A stretch of DNA of 5,526 nucleotides, taken from positions 1-5,526 of the forward strand of contig JAUYAJ010000348.1 of assembly GCA_030693565.1 (NCBI GenBank). Reading direction: 5' to 3'. The position numbers and the translations under genes were made by a program. Positions within the stretch are counted from its first letter, which is position 1, and every line of letters starts with the position of its first letter. The notes under the pieces are model-generated. The model did not search any database, had not been told where the DNA came from, and saw nothing but the letters and a program-made list of their open reading frames with translations. Origin of the DNA: Rubrivivax sp. (GTDB taxonomy: Bacteria; Pseudomonadota; Gammaproteobacteria; Burkholderiales; Burkholderiaceae_C). This document shows positions 1-5,526 of the stretch, piece after piece.

Positions 1-1429
1 TGTTGGCAGTCGGCCCACCGAGGTCGCTGACGACGCCGGTGAAGCCTTTGACCTTGTCGCGGATCTCCTCGATCTCGCGGATCACCGAGTCTTCGCTGCG
101 GCTCTGGATGATGCGGCCTTCGTGCTCGGTGATGCTGCAGAAGGTGCAGCCGCCAAAGCAGCCGCGCGTGATGTTGACGCTGAAGCGGATCATCTCCCAG
201 GCCGGGATCTTGGTGCTGCCGTCGTGGCCGCCTTGTTCGTCGGCGTAGCGCGGGTGCGGGCTGCGCGCATAGGGCAGGTCGAACACATGGTCCATCTCGG
301 CCGTGGTGAGCGGGATCGGCGGCGGCGTGATCCAGACGTCGCGTGCGGTGGCGCCGCTGCCGTGGCGCTGCACCAGCGCGCGTGCGTTGCCGGGGTTGGT
401 CTCTAGGTGCAGCACGCGGTTGGCATGGGCGTAGAGCAGGGGGTCGCTCTTGACCTGTTCGTAGCTCGGCAGCCGGATCACGCTGCGCTCGCGCGGCGGC
501 ATCTGCACCGCGCCGGCACTCTTGCGGCTGACCGGCATGGCCACCGTGGCCGGCGGCGCGGCGCCGTCTTCCTTGGCGCAGGTCTGGCCCTGGCTGGCGG
601 CTTGCTCGGCGGTGGTCTGGTAGGGGTTGATGTGACTGTCGATGCGGCCCGGGCGGTCGACTTCGGTGGAGTCGATCTCTAACCAGCCGGCCGCACCCGG
701 GTCGTCGCTGCGGCGCACGAAGGCGGTGCCGCGCACGTCGGTGATGCGGCGCACCGGCTCGCCCGTGGCCAGCCGGTGGGCGATCTCGATGATGGCGCGC
801 TCGGCGTTGCCGTACAGCAGCAGGTCGGCCTTGGCGTCGACCAGGATCGAGCGCCGCACCTTGTCCTGCCAGTAGTCGTAGTGGGCGATGCGGCGCAGGC
901 TGGCTTCGATGCCGCCGATGACGATGGGCACGTCGTTCCAGGCTTCCTTGCAGCGCTGGGTGTAGATCAAGGTGGCGCGGTCGGGCCGTGCACCGCCCTG
1001 GCCACCCGGCGTGTAGGCGTCGTCGCTGCGGATCTTGCGGTCCGCGGTGTAGCGGTTGATCATCGAATCCATGTTGCCGGCGGCGACGCCGAAGAACAGG
1101 TTCGGTTTGCCCAGCGCCTTGAAGGGCTCGGCGCTGTGCCAGTCGGGCTGGGCGATGATGCCGACGCGGAAACCCTGAGCCTCCAGCGTGCGCCCGATCA
1201 CCGCCATGCCGAAGCTCGGGTGGTCGACATAGGCGTCGCCGGTGACGATGATGACGTCGCAGCTGTCCCAGCCCAGCGCGGCCATCTCGGCGCGGCTGGT
1301 TGGCAGGAAAGCGGCGGTGCCGAAGCGCTTGGCCCAGTAGGGCCGGTAGCCGGTGATCGGCTTGGCGGCGCGCGGGGCGGTGGGGGCGAGGGCGGTCGTG
1401 GTCACGGGCAAGGCATGGCGCTGAGCCAC
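1..1429 (-). CDS. ygiQ: YgiQ family radical SAM protein (partial, C-terminus beyond the left edge)
   Basis: This is the N-terminal part of a UPF0313/YgiQ radical SAM protein. The family binds a 4Fe-4S cluster and S-adenosylmethionine, but its substrate is not established. The minus-strand translation follows E. coli YgiQ almost block by block: GWDSCDVIIVTGDAYVDHPS near residues 55-72, LGKPNLFFGV, NMDSMINRYTADRK, the GGIEASLRR block near residue 170, and ITEHEGRIIQSRSEDS. The cluster motif CFGGCTFC is at residues 424-431 (bases 137-160), with Cys424, Cys428 and Cys431 as ligands. The frame is still open at base 2, in the SDLGGPTAN block. By comparison with the roughly 740-residue E. coli protein, about 250-300 residues are missing, including the rest of the radical SAM barrel and the C-terminal DUF3362 region. 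I chose the GTG at 1429 because an AGGCGG lies 9 nt upstream (1439-1444). A GTG at 1405 would give a length closer to homologues but has no visible Shine-Dalgarno sequence. Family identity is very secure; the exact start is not. Confidence 0.95.
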   Translation of the reverse strand, partial: MAQRHALPVTTTALAPTAPRAAKPITGYRPYWAKRFGTAAFLPTSRAEMAALGWDSCDVIIVTGDAYVDHPSFGMAVIGRTLEAQGFRVGIIAQPDWHSAEPFKALGKPNLFFGVAAGNMDSMINRYTADRKIRSDDAYTPGGQGGARPDRATLIYTQRCKEAWNDVPIVIGGIEASLRRIAHYDYWQDKVRRSILVDAKADLLLYGNAERAIIEIAHRLATGEPVRRITDVRGTAFVRRSDDPGAAGWLEIDSTEVDRPGRIDSHINPYQTTAEQAASQGQTCAKEDGAAPPATVAMPVSRKSAGAVQMPPRERSVIRLPSYEQVKSDPLLYAHANRVLHLETNPGNARALVQRHGSGATARDVWITPPPIPLTTAEMDHVFDLPYARSPHPRYADEQGGHDGSTKIPAWEMIRFSVNITRGCFGGCTFCSITEHEGRIIQSRSEDSVIREIEEIRDKVKGFTGVVSDLGGPTAN

Positions 1430-1470
1430 ATCGGCAAACCGCCTATTGTCGCCGCCAGCCTGCGGCTTTG

Positions 1471-1489
1471 TCCCTGATCCTGTCAGGGA
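1471..1489 (-). other. Stem-loop between the kinase gene and ygiQ
   Basis: TCCCTGA (1471-1477) and TCAGGGA (1483-1489) form a perfect 7-bp inverted repeat with a 5-nt loop. It starts 7 nt after the stop codon of the histidine-kinase-like gene, inside the 67-bp gap before ygiQ. There is no T-run on either strand after the stem, so it does not look like a standard intrinsic terminator. It could stabilise the 3' end of the upstream message or reduce read-through into ygiQ. The repeat is certain; its function is not known. Confidence 0.4.
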
Positions 1490-1496
1490 GGCCCGA

Positions 1497-2108
1497 TCAA
1501 GGCAGCCAGATCTCGAAGCGGGCACCGCCTTCGGCGCGGTTCATCAGCTGGACCAGGCCGCGGCGCTCGCCGTTGCGGTGGGCGTGGGCGATCTCGCGGC
1601 ACAGCTCGGTGCCCAGCCCGGTCGACCATTCGGCGCCGCCGTCGGCGGCGGCGCCCAGGCCGGGGCCGTCGTCGTCGACCGACAGCACCAGAAAGCCGGC
1701 TTCCAGGCGGGCGTCGAGCACGACCTCGCTGCGCGCGAAGCGCCAGGCGTTGTGCAGCGCGGCGTCCAGCGCCAGCCGCAGCAGCCGGGGGTCGAAGTAC
1801 CAGAACGGCGGCGCGTCGGCGCAGTCGCCCAGCCGCGTCGACACGCTGGCGCCGGGGTCGGCGGCGCGCACAAAGCCGGCGAGGAAGTCGCTGGGCGATT
1901 CATCACTGGCCAGCAGCGGCAGGTCGCCGTCGCCGCGGTACAGCATCAGGAAGGCAACAAAGCGCTGGCGCAGCTCGACGCAGTGGCGCCGCGCCGCCTG
2001 CGCCAACCGGGGCGACGGGTCGGACTCGAGCGCGCCGAGCTCGCCCTCAAGAGCGCCAAGGGCGTTCTTGAGGTCGTGCACGGCCAGCGCGGCGAGCTGG
2101 GGGTTCAT
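1497..2108 (-). CDS. Short soluble histidine-kinase-like protein (DHp stub plus HATPase domain, no sensor)
   Basis: This 203-residue protein has the parts of a histidine kinase catalytic core and nothing else. A histidine box, HDLKN with His11 as candidate phosphorylation site, sits at the extreme N-terminus. It is followed by two helices (about 2-28 and 33-57) that would make a minimal dimerisation domain. The HATPase part shows an N-box (ALHNAW, Asn120), a G1 box (DDDGPGLG, 145-152, with Asp146 the likely adenine contact) and a G2 box (STGLGTEL, 162-169). The stretch between G1 and G2 is only about ten residues and has no recognisable F-box. There is no signal peptide, transmembrane segment, PAS, HAMP or other input domain, so it should be cytoplasmic. 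Its ATG lies 7 nt after the stop of the receiver-TPR gene and has no clear Shine-Dalgarno sequence, which suggests translational coupling. The probable role is to phosphorylate or dephosphorylate the adjacent receiver protein; this is inferred from adjacency. No specific gene name is recognised. Confidence 0.85.
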   Translation of the reverse strand: MNPQLAALAVHDLKNALGALEGELGALESDPSPRLAQAARRHCVELRQRFVAFLMLYRGDGDLPLLASDESPSDFLAGFVRAADPGASVSTRLGDCADAPPFWYFDPRLLRLALDAALHNAWRFARSEVVLDARLEAGFLVLSVDDDGPGLGAAADGGAEWSTGLGTELCREIAHAHRNGERRGLVQLMNRAEGGARFEIWLP

Positions 2109-2115
2109 GTTGCGG

Positions 2116-3759
2116 TCAGGCAGCCTGCGCGGTGGCGCCGCTCAGCGAGGCCACGGTCTCGCGGTAGTAGCGGTGCATCAGGGCGACACGGTCGTTGCCC
2201 GGCATCAAGGCGTCGAGCCGGGTCAGGTACAGGCGCACCCGCTCGGCGATGGCGGCGTTGAGCTGCTTCTTCAGCCGCAGCGCCATGCAATTCATCTGCG
2301 CTGCCTGCAGCAGCACGCCGGTGTTGTCGGGGAAGTCCTTGAGCGCGGTTTCGATGGCGGCCAAGGCCTCGTCGATGCGGCTGTCGCGGAACTGGCTCTT
2401 GGCGGCGGTGACGCGGGTGTTGATCTCGCCGACCGCGCCGTCGACGATTTGCTGCATCTTGTCTTCGTGACCGCTCAGGCGCAGGGCGTTGCCGATCAGC
2501 TGCTTGACGCGCGGGTTTTCGTGGTCGGAGCTGACCGCGGTTTCGAGCAGCTTCAGGCCGGCGGCTTCGTTGCCCGTCATCAGTTCGGCCTTGGCCAGCG
2601 CCACGGTGGCGAAGTCGGCCTTGGCGCGGCGCATGGTGGCGCGCGCCTTGGCCACGGTCTCCTTGGCGCCGACGTCGTCGCCGGCCTTGGCCTGGGCCTG
2701 GGCACGGATGGCCAGCGCGACGTTGGCGAACTGGGCGTCGTTCTTGTGCTGGGTCAGGCCGGCGTCGAGCATGGCCAGCGCCGCGGCGGGGTCGTCGCAG
2801 TCGACCATCGCCTGGGCGTGGGCCAGCGTGTCCTGGGGTTGTGAGGTCACCGAACCGCGGGTGGCCTTGGCCAGGCGGGCGAAACATTCCTTGGCGGTGT
2901 CCAGGTCACCGTTGCGGTAGGCGCTCTCGCCGACCAGGCGCTGGCGCTTGGCCGAGGGCATGACGACGGCCGAGTCCTTCATCACCCACATCGCGCCCTG
3001 CATGTCGCCCTGGGCTTCCATGCACTGGGCGATGAGGTCGTAGGCCTCGACGTTCTTCTCGCCGTCTTTCGACGCAATGATGCTCTGGGCGAGGAACTTG
3101 GCATCCTCGAACTTGCCGGCGGCGCGGTGCGCCTTGGCCATGCCCAGTTGCGCCCAGATCAGGTTGGGGCGCAGCCCCAGCACCTGGGTGTAGACCTCGC
3201 GGGCGTCCTCGTGGCGGCCCATCTGCAGCAGGGTCTGGCCTTTGACCTGCAGCGCCTGCATGGTCCAGCGGTCTTTCTTGGCCAGCAAGTTGTTGCACTC
3301 GGCGAGCGCGCCGTTGAAGTCTTGCCGCGCCAGCCGCTGGTTGACGGCCAGCAAGGCGTTGCGGCGGTCGAGCAAGGCCTTGAGCCGGTCTTCGACGTCG
3401 CCGGCGGTGATCGGCTTGAGCAGGTAGGCGTCGGGTTTGTGCTCGCTGGCCGAAGCGACGGCGGCGTAGCTGTTCTCGGCCGTGACCATGAAGAACAGGC
3501 ATTCCGGGCTCAGCAAGCCGCTGTCGCGCAGGTATTCCAGCAGCTGCTGGCCGTCGCTCTTCTGGTTCAGGTTGTAGTCGCACATCACCAGGCCGTAAGG
3601 CTTGGCCTTGACCATGCGGATGGCGTCTTCCGCCGTCGTCGCGACGTCGACCTTCTGGATGTGCAGCATCTGCAACTGGCCGCGCAGCGTGGTCTGCTGG
3701 GTCGGCATGTCGTCGATGACGAGCGTGGCGATCTGCGAGTAAGGAGTCTGAATGGCCAT
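2116..3759 (-). CDS. Response regulator with N-terminal receiver domain and TPR repeats
   Basis: This 547-residue cytoplasmic protein begins with a complete CheY-like receiver domain (about 10-130). The acidic pair is Asp16-Asp17 (VIDDMP), the phosphoacceptor is Asp61 (MCDYNL), the switch residue is Thr93 (FFMVTAEN), and the invariant lysine is Lys115 (LLKPIT). All key residues are present, so it should be phosphorylatable. From about residue 134 to the end it is alpha-helical. TPR-like pairs are clearest at about 136-163, 168-199 (GQTLLQMGRHEDAREVY) and 202-232 (GMAKAHRAAGKFEDAK), with more degenerate repeats after that. There is no helix-turn-helix, GGDEF, EAL or other enzymatic output, so it probably signals through protein binding. 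The same receiver-plus-TPR layout is known from Vibrio cholerae VieB, a modulator of a phosphorelay, but orthology is not claimed. ATG 3759 is preceded by a weak GGGA 5 nt upstream. The gene is followed after 7 nt by the mini-kinase, its likely partner. Confidence 0.93.
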   Translation of the reverse strand: MAIQTPYSQIATLVIDDMPTQQTTLRGQLQMLHIQKVDVATTAEDAIRMVKAKPYGLVMCDYNLNQKSDGQQLLEYLRDSGLLSPECLFFMVTAENSYAAVASASEHKPDAYLLKPITAGDVEDRLKALLDRRNALLAVNQRLARQDFNGALAECNNLLAKKDRWTMQALQVKGQTLLQMGRHEDAREVYTQVLGLRPNLIWAQLGMAKAHRAAGKFEDAKFLAQSIIASKDGEKNVEAYDLIAQCMEAQGDMQGAMWVMKDSAVVMPSAKRQRLVGESAYRNGDLDTAKECFARLAKATRGSVTSQPQDTLAHAQAMVDCDDPAAALAMLDAGLTQHKNDAQFANVALAIRAQAQAKAGDDVGAKETVAKARATMRRAKADFATVALAKAELMTGNEAAGLKLLETAVSSDHENPRVKQLIGNALRLSGHEDKMQQIVDGAVGEINTRVTAAKSQFRDSRIDEALAAIETALKDFPDNTGVLLQAAQMNCMALRLKKQLNAAIAERVRLYLTRLDALMPGNDRVALMHRYYRETVASLSGATAQAA

Positions 3760-3776
3760 GCTGTTCCCGTTGGCTG

Positions 3777-3805
3777 GCGCGACCGTCGGTAGACGGGTTT
3801 CGCGC
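3777..3805 (-). other. Bulged stem-loop in the leader of the receiver-TPR gene
   Basis: On the minus strand, GCGCGA (3800-3805) pairs with TCGCGC (3777-3782). Inside that stem CCGTC (3792-3796) pairs with GACGG (3783-3787) around a 4-nt TACC loop. A 3-nt bulge separates the two stems, giving 11 G+C-rich base pairs in total. The structure ends 17 nt before the ATG, just upstream of the weak ribosome-binding site, and would lie at the start of the mRNA if the sigma-28-like promoter is real. No T-run follows, so it is not a typical terminator. It could protect the 5' end or affect translation initiation. The pairing is directly visible; the role is inferred. Confidence 0.45.
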
Positions 3806-3816
3806 TTGTCCAGCCT

Positions 3817-3843
3817 GTTTCGGCATCAGCGGGCGGATCTTGA
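3817..3843 (-). promoter_or_regulatory. Candidate sigma-28 (FliA)-type promoter for the receiver-TPR/kinase operon
   Basis: On the minus strand TCAAGATC (3836-3843), exactly 11 nt, and GCCGAAAC (3817-3824) match the enterobacterial FliA consensus TAAAGTTT-N11-GCCGATAA at 5 of 8 and 6 of 8 positions. The highly conserved GCCGA core is intact and the spacing is canonical. Transcription would start near 3810, giving a leader of about 50 nt before ATG 3759. The site lies in the 117-bp gap after the acyl-CoA-binding protein gene, so it would allow the signalling pair to be expressed independently. This rests on consensus matching alone, and chance matches occur in G+C-rich DNA. Confidence 0.35.
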
Positions 3844-3847
3844 GTCA

Positions 3848-3866
3848 GCCGCAGCGCAGTCGCGGC
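3848..3866 (-). other. Small inverted repeat downstream of the acyl-CoA-binding protein gene
   Basis: GCCGC (3848-3852) and GCGGC (3862-3866) can pair around a 9-nt loop, extendable by one G-T pair, starting 10 nt after the TAA of the acyl-CoA-binding protein gene. It lies where a transcript end would be expected, but the stem is short and no T-run follows. Such short G+C repeats are common in this composition, so this is a weak call. Confidence 0.2.
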
Positions 3867-3876
3867 CTTTCAGCGC

Positions 3877-4131
3877 TTACTTCAGCGACTCGATGAGGTC
3901 GGTATAGGCCTGCATCGCCTCCTCGGTGGACTTGCCCTTGAGCTCGGCCCAGGCGTCGAATTTGGCGCGACCGACCATGTCGGTGAAGCCCGGGCGCTTG
4001 CCGTCGACGTCGCCGCCGCTGGCTTGCTTGTAGAGCGCGTAGATCTTCAGCAGCGTCATGTTGTCGGGCTTTTCCGGCAGGCTCTTGCTGTCGGCGACAG
4101 CTTTGTCGAAGGCGGCTTTCAGGGCTGACAT
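3877..4131 (-). CDS. Acyl-CoA-binding protein (ACBP family)
   Basis: This 84-residue soluble protein is a stand-alone acyl-CoA-binding protein, a four-helix bundle that binds medium- and long-chain acyl-CoA esters in the cytosol and presents them to acyl-CoA-using enzymes. The length equals the classical family size. Conserved blocks are seen in order: KPDNMTLLKIYALYKQA (21-37), GDVDGKRPG (40-48), GRAKFDAW (54-61), ELKGKS (63-68) and EEAMQAY (70-76). The ligand contacts known in bovine ACBP (Tyr28, Tyr31, Lys32, Lys54, Tyr73) correspond to Tyr31, Tyr34, Lys35, Lys57 and Tyr76 here, so the site is complete. ATG 4131 is preferred: GGAG (4141-4144) lies 9 nt upstream, and the family motif starts right after it. 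A longer in-frame start at 4236 would add 35 residues unlike the family and run across the intergenic region. The gene is divergent from a WS/DGAT acyltransferase, which fits a role in supplying acyl-CoA for neutral lipid synthesis. Confidence 0.95.
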   Translation of the reverse strand: MSALKAAFDKAVADSKSLPEKPDNMTLLKIYALYKQASGGDVDGKRPGFTDMVGRAKFDAWAELKGKSTEEAMQAYTDLIESLK

Positions 4132-4157
4132 GGCGGTGTGCTCCGGGTCGGGGGGTG

Positions 4158-4187
4158 AAAATATGAACTTGACGGCCCTGATGTTAC
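4158..4187 (-). promoter_or_regulatory. Candidate sigma-70 promoter for the acyl-CoA-binding protein gene
   Basis: On the minus strand GTAACA (4182-4187, 4 of 6 to TTGACA) is followed after 18 nt by TATTTT (4158-4163, 4 of 6), or after 16 nt by CATATT (4160-4165, 4 of 6). This is the only A+T-rich patch in the 107-bp divergent gap. Transcription would start near 4151, about 20 nt before ATG 4131. The call rests on consensus similarity only. Confidence 0.35.
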
Positions 4188-4197
4188 CCAGCATCGT
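4169..4197 (+). promoter_or_regulatory. Candidate sigma-70 promoter for the WS/DGAT gene
   Basis: TTGACG (4169-4174) matches the -35 consensus at 5 of 6 positions. The hexamer 17 nt downstream, CATCGT (4192-4197), matches the -10 consensus at only 3 of 6. If used, the start would be near 4204, about 35 nt before ATG 4239. It overlaps the candidate promoter of the opposing gene. The weak -10 makes this a tentative call. Confidence 0.25.
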
Positions 4198-4238
4198 GGC
4201 CCGCCAGCCCCCATTCGAACCCGACCAGGAGACCACCG

Positions 4239-5526
4239 ATGACCGAACCCGTGGAGCGCATGTCGCGCGTCGATACCGCGTGGTTGCGGATGGACAACGA
4301 TGTCAACCTGATGATGATCGTCGGTGTCTGGCTGCTGACGCCGGCGGTCAGCCTGCAGGCGCTGCGCGAGCGCATCGGCGACAAGCTGCTCAAATACGAC
4401 CGTTTTCGCCAGCTGGCGGTGGCCGACGCGCTGGGCGCCCACTGGGCCTTCGACGAGCACTTCGACATCGAGCGCCATGTGGTGCGCGAGAAGCTGGCGC
4501 GGCGCAAGGGGCTGGATGCCAAGACGGCGCTGCAACAGCGCTGCGCCGAACTGGCGAGCACGCCGCTGGACCACGCCCACCCGCTGTGGAAGTTCCACCT
4601 CGTCGAGCACTACGACGGCGGCAGCGCGCTGATCGCCCGCATCCACCACTGCATCGGCGACGGCATTGCGCTGATCACGGTGATGCTGTCGATCACCGAC
4701 GGCGGCAGCGACCCGCCCAAGCGGCGCCGCCGCGAGGCCGACGAAGAGCCGCACGAAGGCGACTGGCTGGCCGACGCCGTGCTCAAGCCGATGACCGACC
4801 TGACGGTGAAGGCGATCGGCATGTACGGCAGCGGCGTCGTCAAGTCGATCGACGCACTGGCCAACCCGCAGCAGCCGCTGCTGGGTTCGCTGGCAATGGC
4901 GCGCACTGGCTACCAGGTGATCAGCGACGCTGCCGCGCTGGCAATGATGGACGACGACTCGCCGACGGCGCTCAAAGGCAAGCCCAGCGGCAAGAAGGCG
5001 GTGGCCTGGAGCGAGCCGCTGTCGCTGGACATGGTCAAGACCATCGGCAAGGGGCTGAACTGCTCGATCAACGACGTCTTGCTGTCCTGCGCCGCCGGCG
5101 CCATCGGCGCCTATCTGCGCGAACTCGGTGACGACCCCACCGGCAAGGAGATCCGCGCCATGGTGCCGGTCAACTTGCGGCCACTGGATAAAGCCTGGGA
5201 GCTCGGCAACCGTTTCGGTCTGGCGCCGCTGGTGATGCCGATCGGGATCAGCAACCCGATCGAGCGCGTCTACGCTGTGCGCGCCCGCATGGCCGAGCTC
5301 AAGGGCAGCTACCAGCCGCTGCTGGCCTTTGCCATCCTGGCGGTGACGGGGCTGTTCATCAAGCCGGTGCAAGACGCCGTGCTCGGCCTGTTCGCCAAGA
5401 AGACGACGGCCGTGATGACCAACGTCCCCGGCCCGGCGGTGCCGCTGAAGCTGTGCGGCTCGACCTTGCGCCAGACCATGGTCTGGGTGCCGGCCTCGGG
5501 CGATGTCGGCGTCGGCGTCAGCATCC
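4239..5526 (+). CDS. Wax ester synthase/diacylglycerol acyltransferase (WS/DGAT) family (partial, C-terminus beyond the right edge)
   Basis: This is an O-acyltransferase of the bacterial bifunctional WS/DGAT family, which transfers acyl groups from acyl-CoA to fatty alcohols or diacylglycerol to make wax esters or triacylglycerol for storage inclusions. In all, 429 codons are present and the frame is open at the right edge; family members are usually about 450-500 residues, so roughly 40-60 are missing. Features in order: the N-terminal SRVDTAWLRMD block (9-19), a PLW motif (115-117), the catalytic HHxxxDG as HHCIGDG (136-142, bases 4644-4664), a variable charged linker with an arginine run (161-175), the ND motif (SINDVLLS, 276-283), MVPVNLRP (308-315), a hydrophobic stretch near 360-386, and TNVPGPAVPL (394-403). 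Catalytic His137 and Asp141 are intact. ATG 4239 has AGGAG (4227-4231) 7 nt upstream; the next in-frame ATG at 4260 lacks proper spacing. Substrate preference cannot be read from the sequence, and some family members have weak or unknown activity. Confidence 0.93.
   Translation, partial: MTEPVERMSRVDTAWLRMDNDVNLMMIVGVWLLTPAVSLQALRERIGDKLLKYDRFRQLAVADALGAHWAFDEHFDIERHVVREKLARRKGLDAKTALQQRCAELASTPLDHAHPLWKFHLVEHYDGGSALIARIHHCIGDGIALITVMLSITDGGSDPPKRRRREADEEPHEGDWLADAVLKPMTDLTVKAIGMYGSGVVKSIDALANPQQPLLGSLAMARTGYQVISDAAALAMMDDDSPTALKGKPSGKKAVAWSEPLSLDMVKTIGKGLNCSINDVLLSCAAGAIGAYLRELGDDPTGKEIRAMVPVNLRPLDKAWELGNRFGLAPLVMPIGISNPIERVYAVRARMAELKGSYQPLLAFAILAVTGLFIKPVQDAVLGLFAKKTTAVMTNVPGPAVPLKLCGSTLRQTMVWVPASGDVGVGVSI

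Noticed and set aside
776..1477. A 233-codon plus-strand open frame opposite the ygiQ N-terminal region
   Set aside because: The minus strand carries uninterrupted YgiQ homology here; the plus-strand product is Gly/Ala/Asp/Val-rich and resembles nothing.
1471..1489. Intrinsic terminator at the inverted repeat after the kinase gene
   Set aside because: No T-run follows the stem on either strand, so it is recorded only as a stem-loop.
1468..2844. A 458-codon plus-strand open frame across the kinase and receiver-TPR genes
   Set aside because: It spans two well-supported minus-strand genes and their junction, and its composition changes along its length (Ser/Arg-rich, then Val/Gly-rich). This is typical of a non-coding complementary frame.
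2105..3826. Long minus-strand open frames in other phases within the receiver-TPR gene (2105-2887 and 2906-3826)
   Set aside because: Both give Arg/Pro/Gly/His-rich products and overlap the frame that encodes an intact receiver domain and TPR repeats. I checked whether they might signal a frameshift, but the 547-residue frame is continuous.
3877..4236. Longer start for the acyl-CoA-binding protein at 4236 (119 residues)
   Set aside because: The extra 35 residues are not part of the family, cover both candidate promoters and most of the intergenic gap, and have no signal-peptide character. ATG 4131 has a good Shine-Dalgarno sequence and gives the classical length.
4058..5131. A 357-codon plus-strand open frame overlapping the start of the WS/DGAT gene in another phase
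   Set aside because: Its product is Arg/Ala/Gly-rich with no motifs. The true frame starts at 4239 and runs open to the right edge with conserved catalytic residues.
4119..5372. A 417-codon open frame on the minus strand opposite the WS/DGAT gene
   Set aside because: Its translation is low-complexity (rich in His, Arg, Gln, Val) with no family motifs, while the plus-strand frame has a ribosome-binding site and every WS/DGAT motif. It is an antisense shadow caused by G+C-rich codons.

Overview
The window is G+C-rich DNA with strong G/C bias at third codon positions. It has no mobile elements, RNA genes, CRISPR arrays or long non-coding stretches. The gene content is a YgiQ-type radical SAM protein, a compact bacterial acyl-CoA-binding protein and a wax ester synthase/diacylglycerol acyltransferase (WS/DGAT). 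Together with the style of the proteins, this points to a chromosomal segment of a betaproteobacterium, probably in the Burkholderiales. That assignment is inference from protein character, not from a marker gene.

Five protein genes are visible. Four lie on the minus strand, read from right to left: acyl-CoA-binding protein (3877-4131), a response regulator made of a receiver domain and TPR repeats (2116-3759), a very short histidine-kinase-like protein (1497-2108), and the N-terminal two thirds of YgiQ (cut off by the left edge, start near 1429). One gene lies on the plus strand, the WS/DGAT (4239 to beyond the right edge), divergent from the acyl-CoA-binding protein. All other long open frames in the window are compositional shadows of these five genes.

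Two functional groups emerge. The right side is acyl-CoA and neutral-lipid biology: an acyl-CoA carrier protein and an acyl-CoA-consuming acyltransferase share a 107-bp divergent intergenic region, with candidate promoters that overlap. The middle is a two-component-like pair. A soluble kinase with no sensor domain is encoded 7 bp behind a receiver-TPR protein with no DNA-binding output domain. This suggests a cytoplasmic module that works through protein-protein contacts rather than direct transcription control. The leader of this pair contains a sequence close to the sigma-28 (FliA) flagellar promoter consensus, followed by a strong stem-loop, so a link to motility or chemotaxis is a testable hypothesis. 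YgiQ follows on the same strand after 67 bp and may be cotranscribed, but nothing ties it functionally to the pair.

The receiver-TPR/mini-kinase pair is the least described part of the window. The other genes belong to recognisable families.
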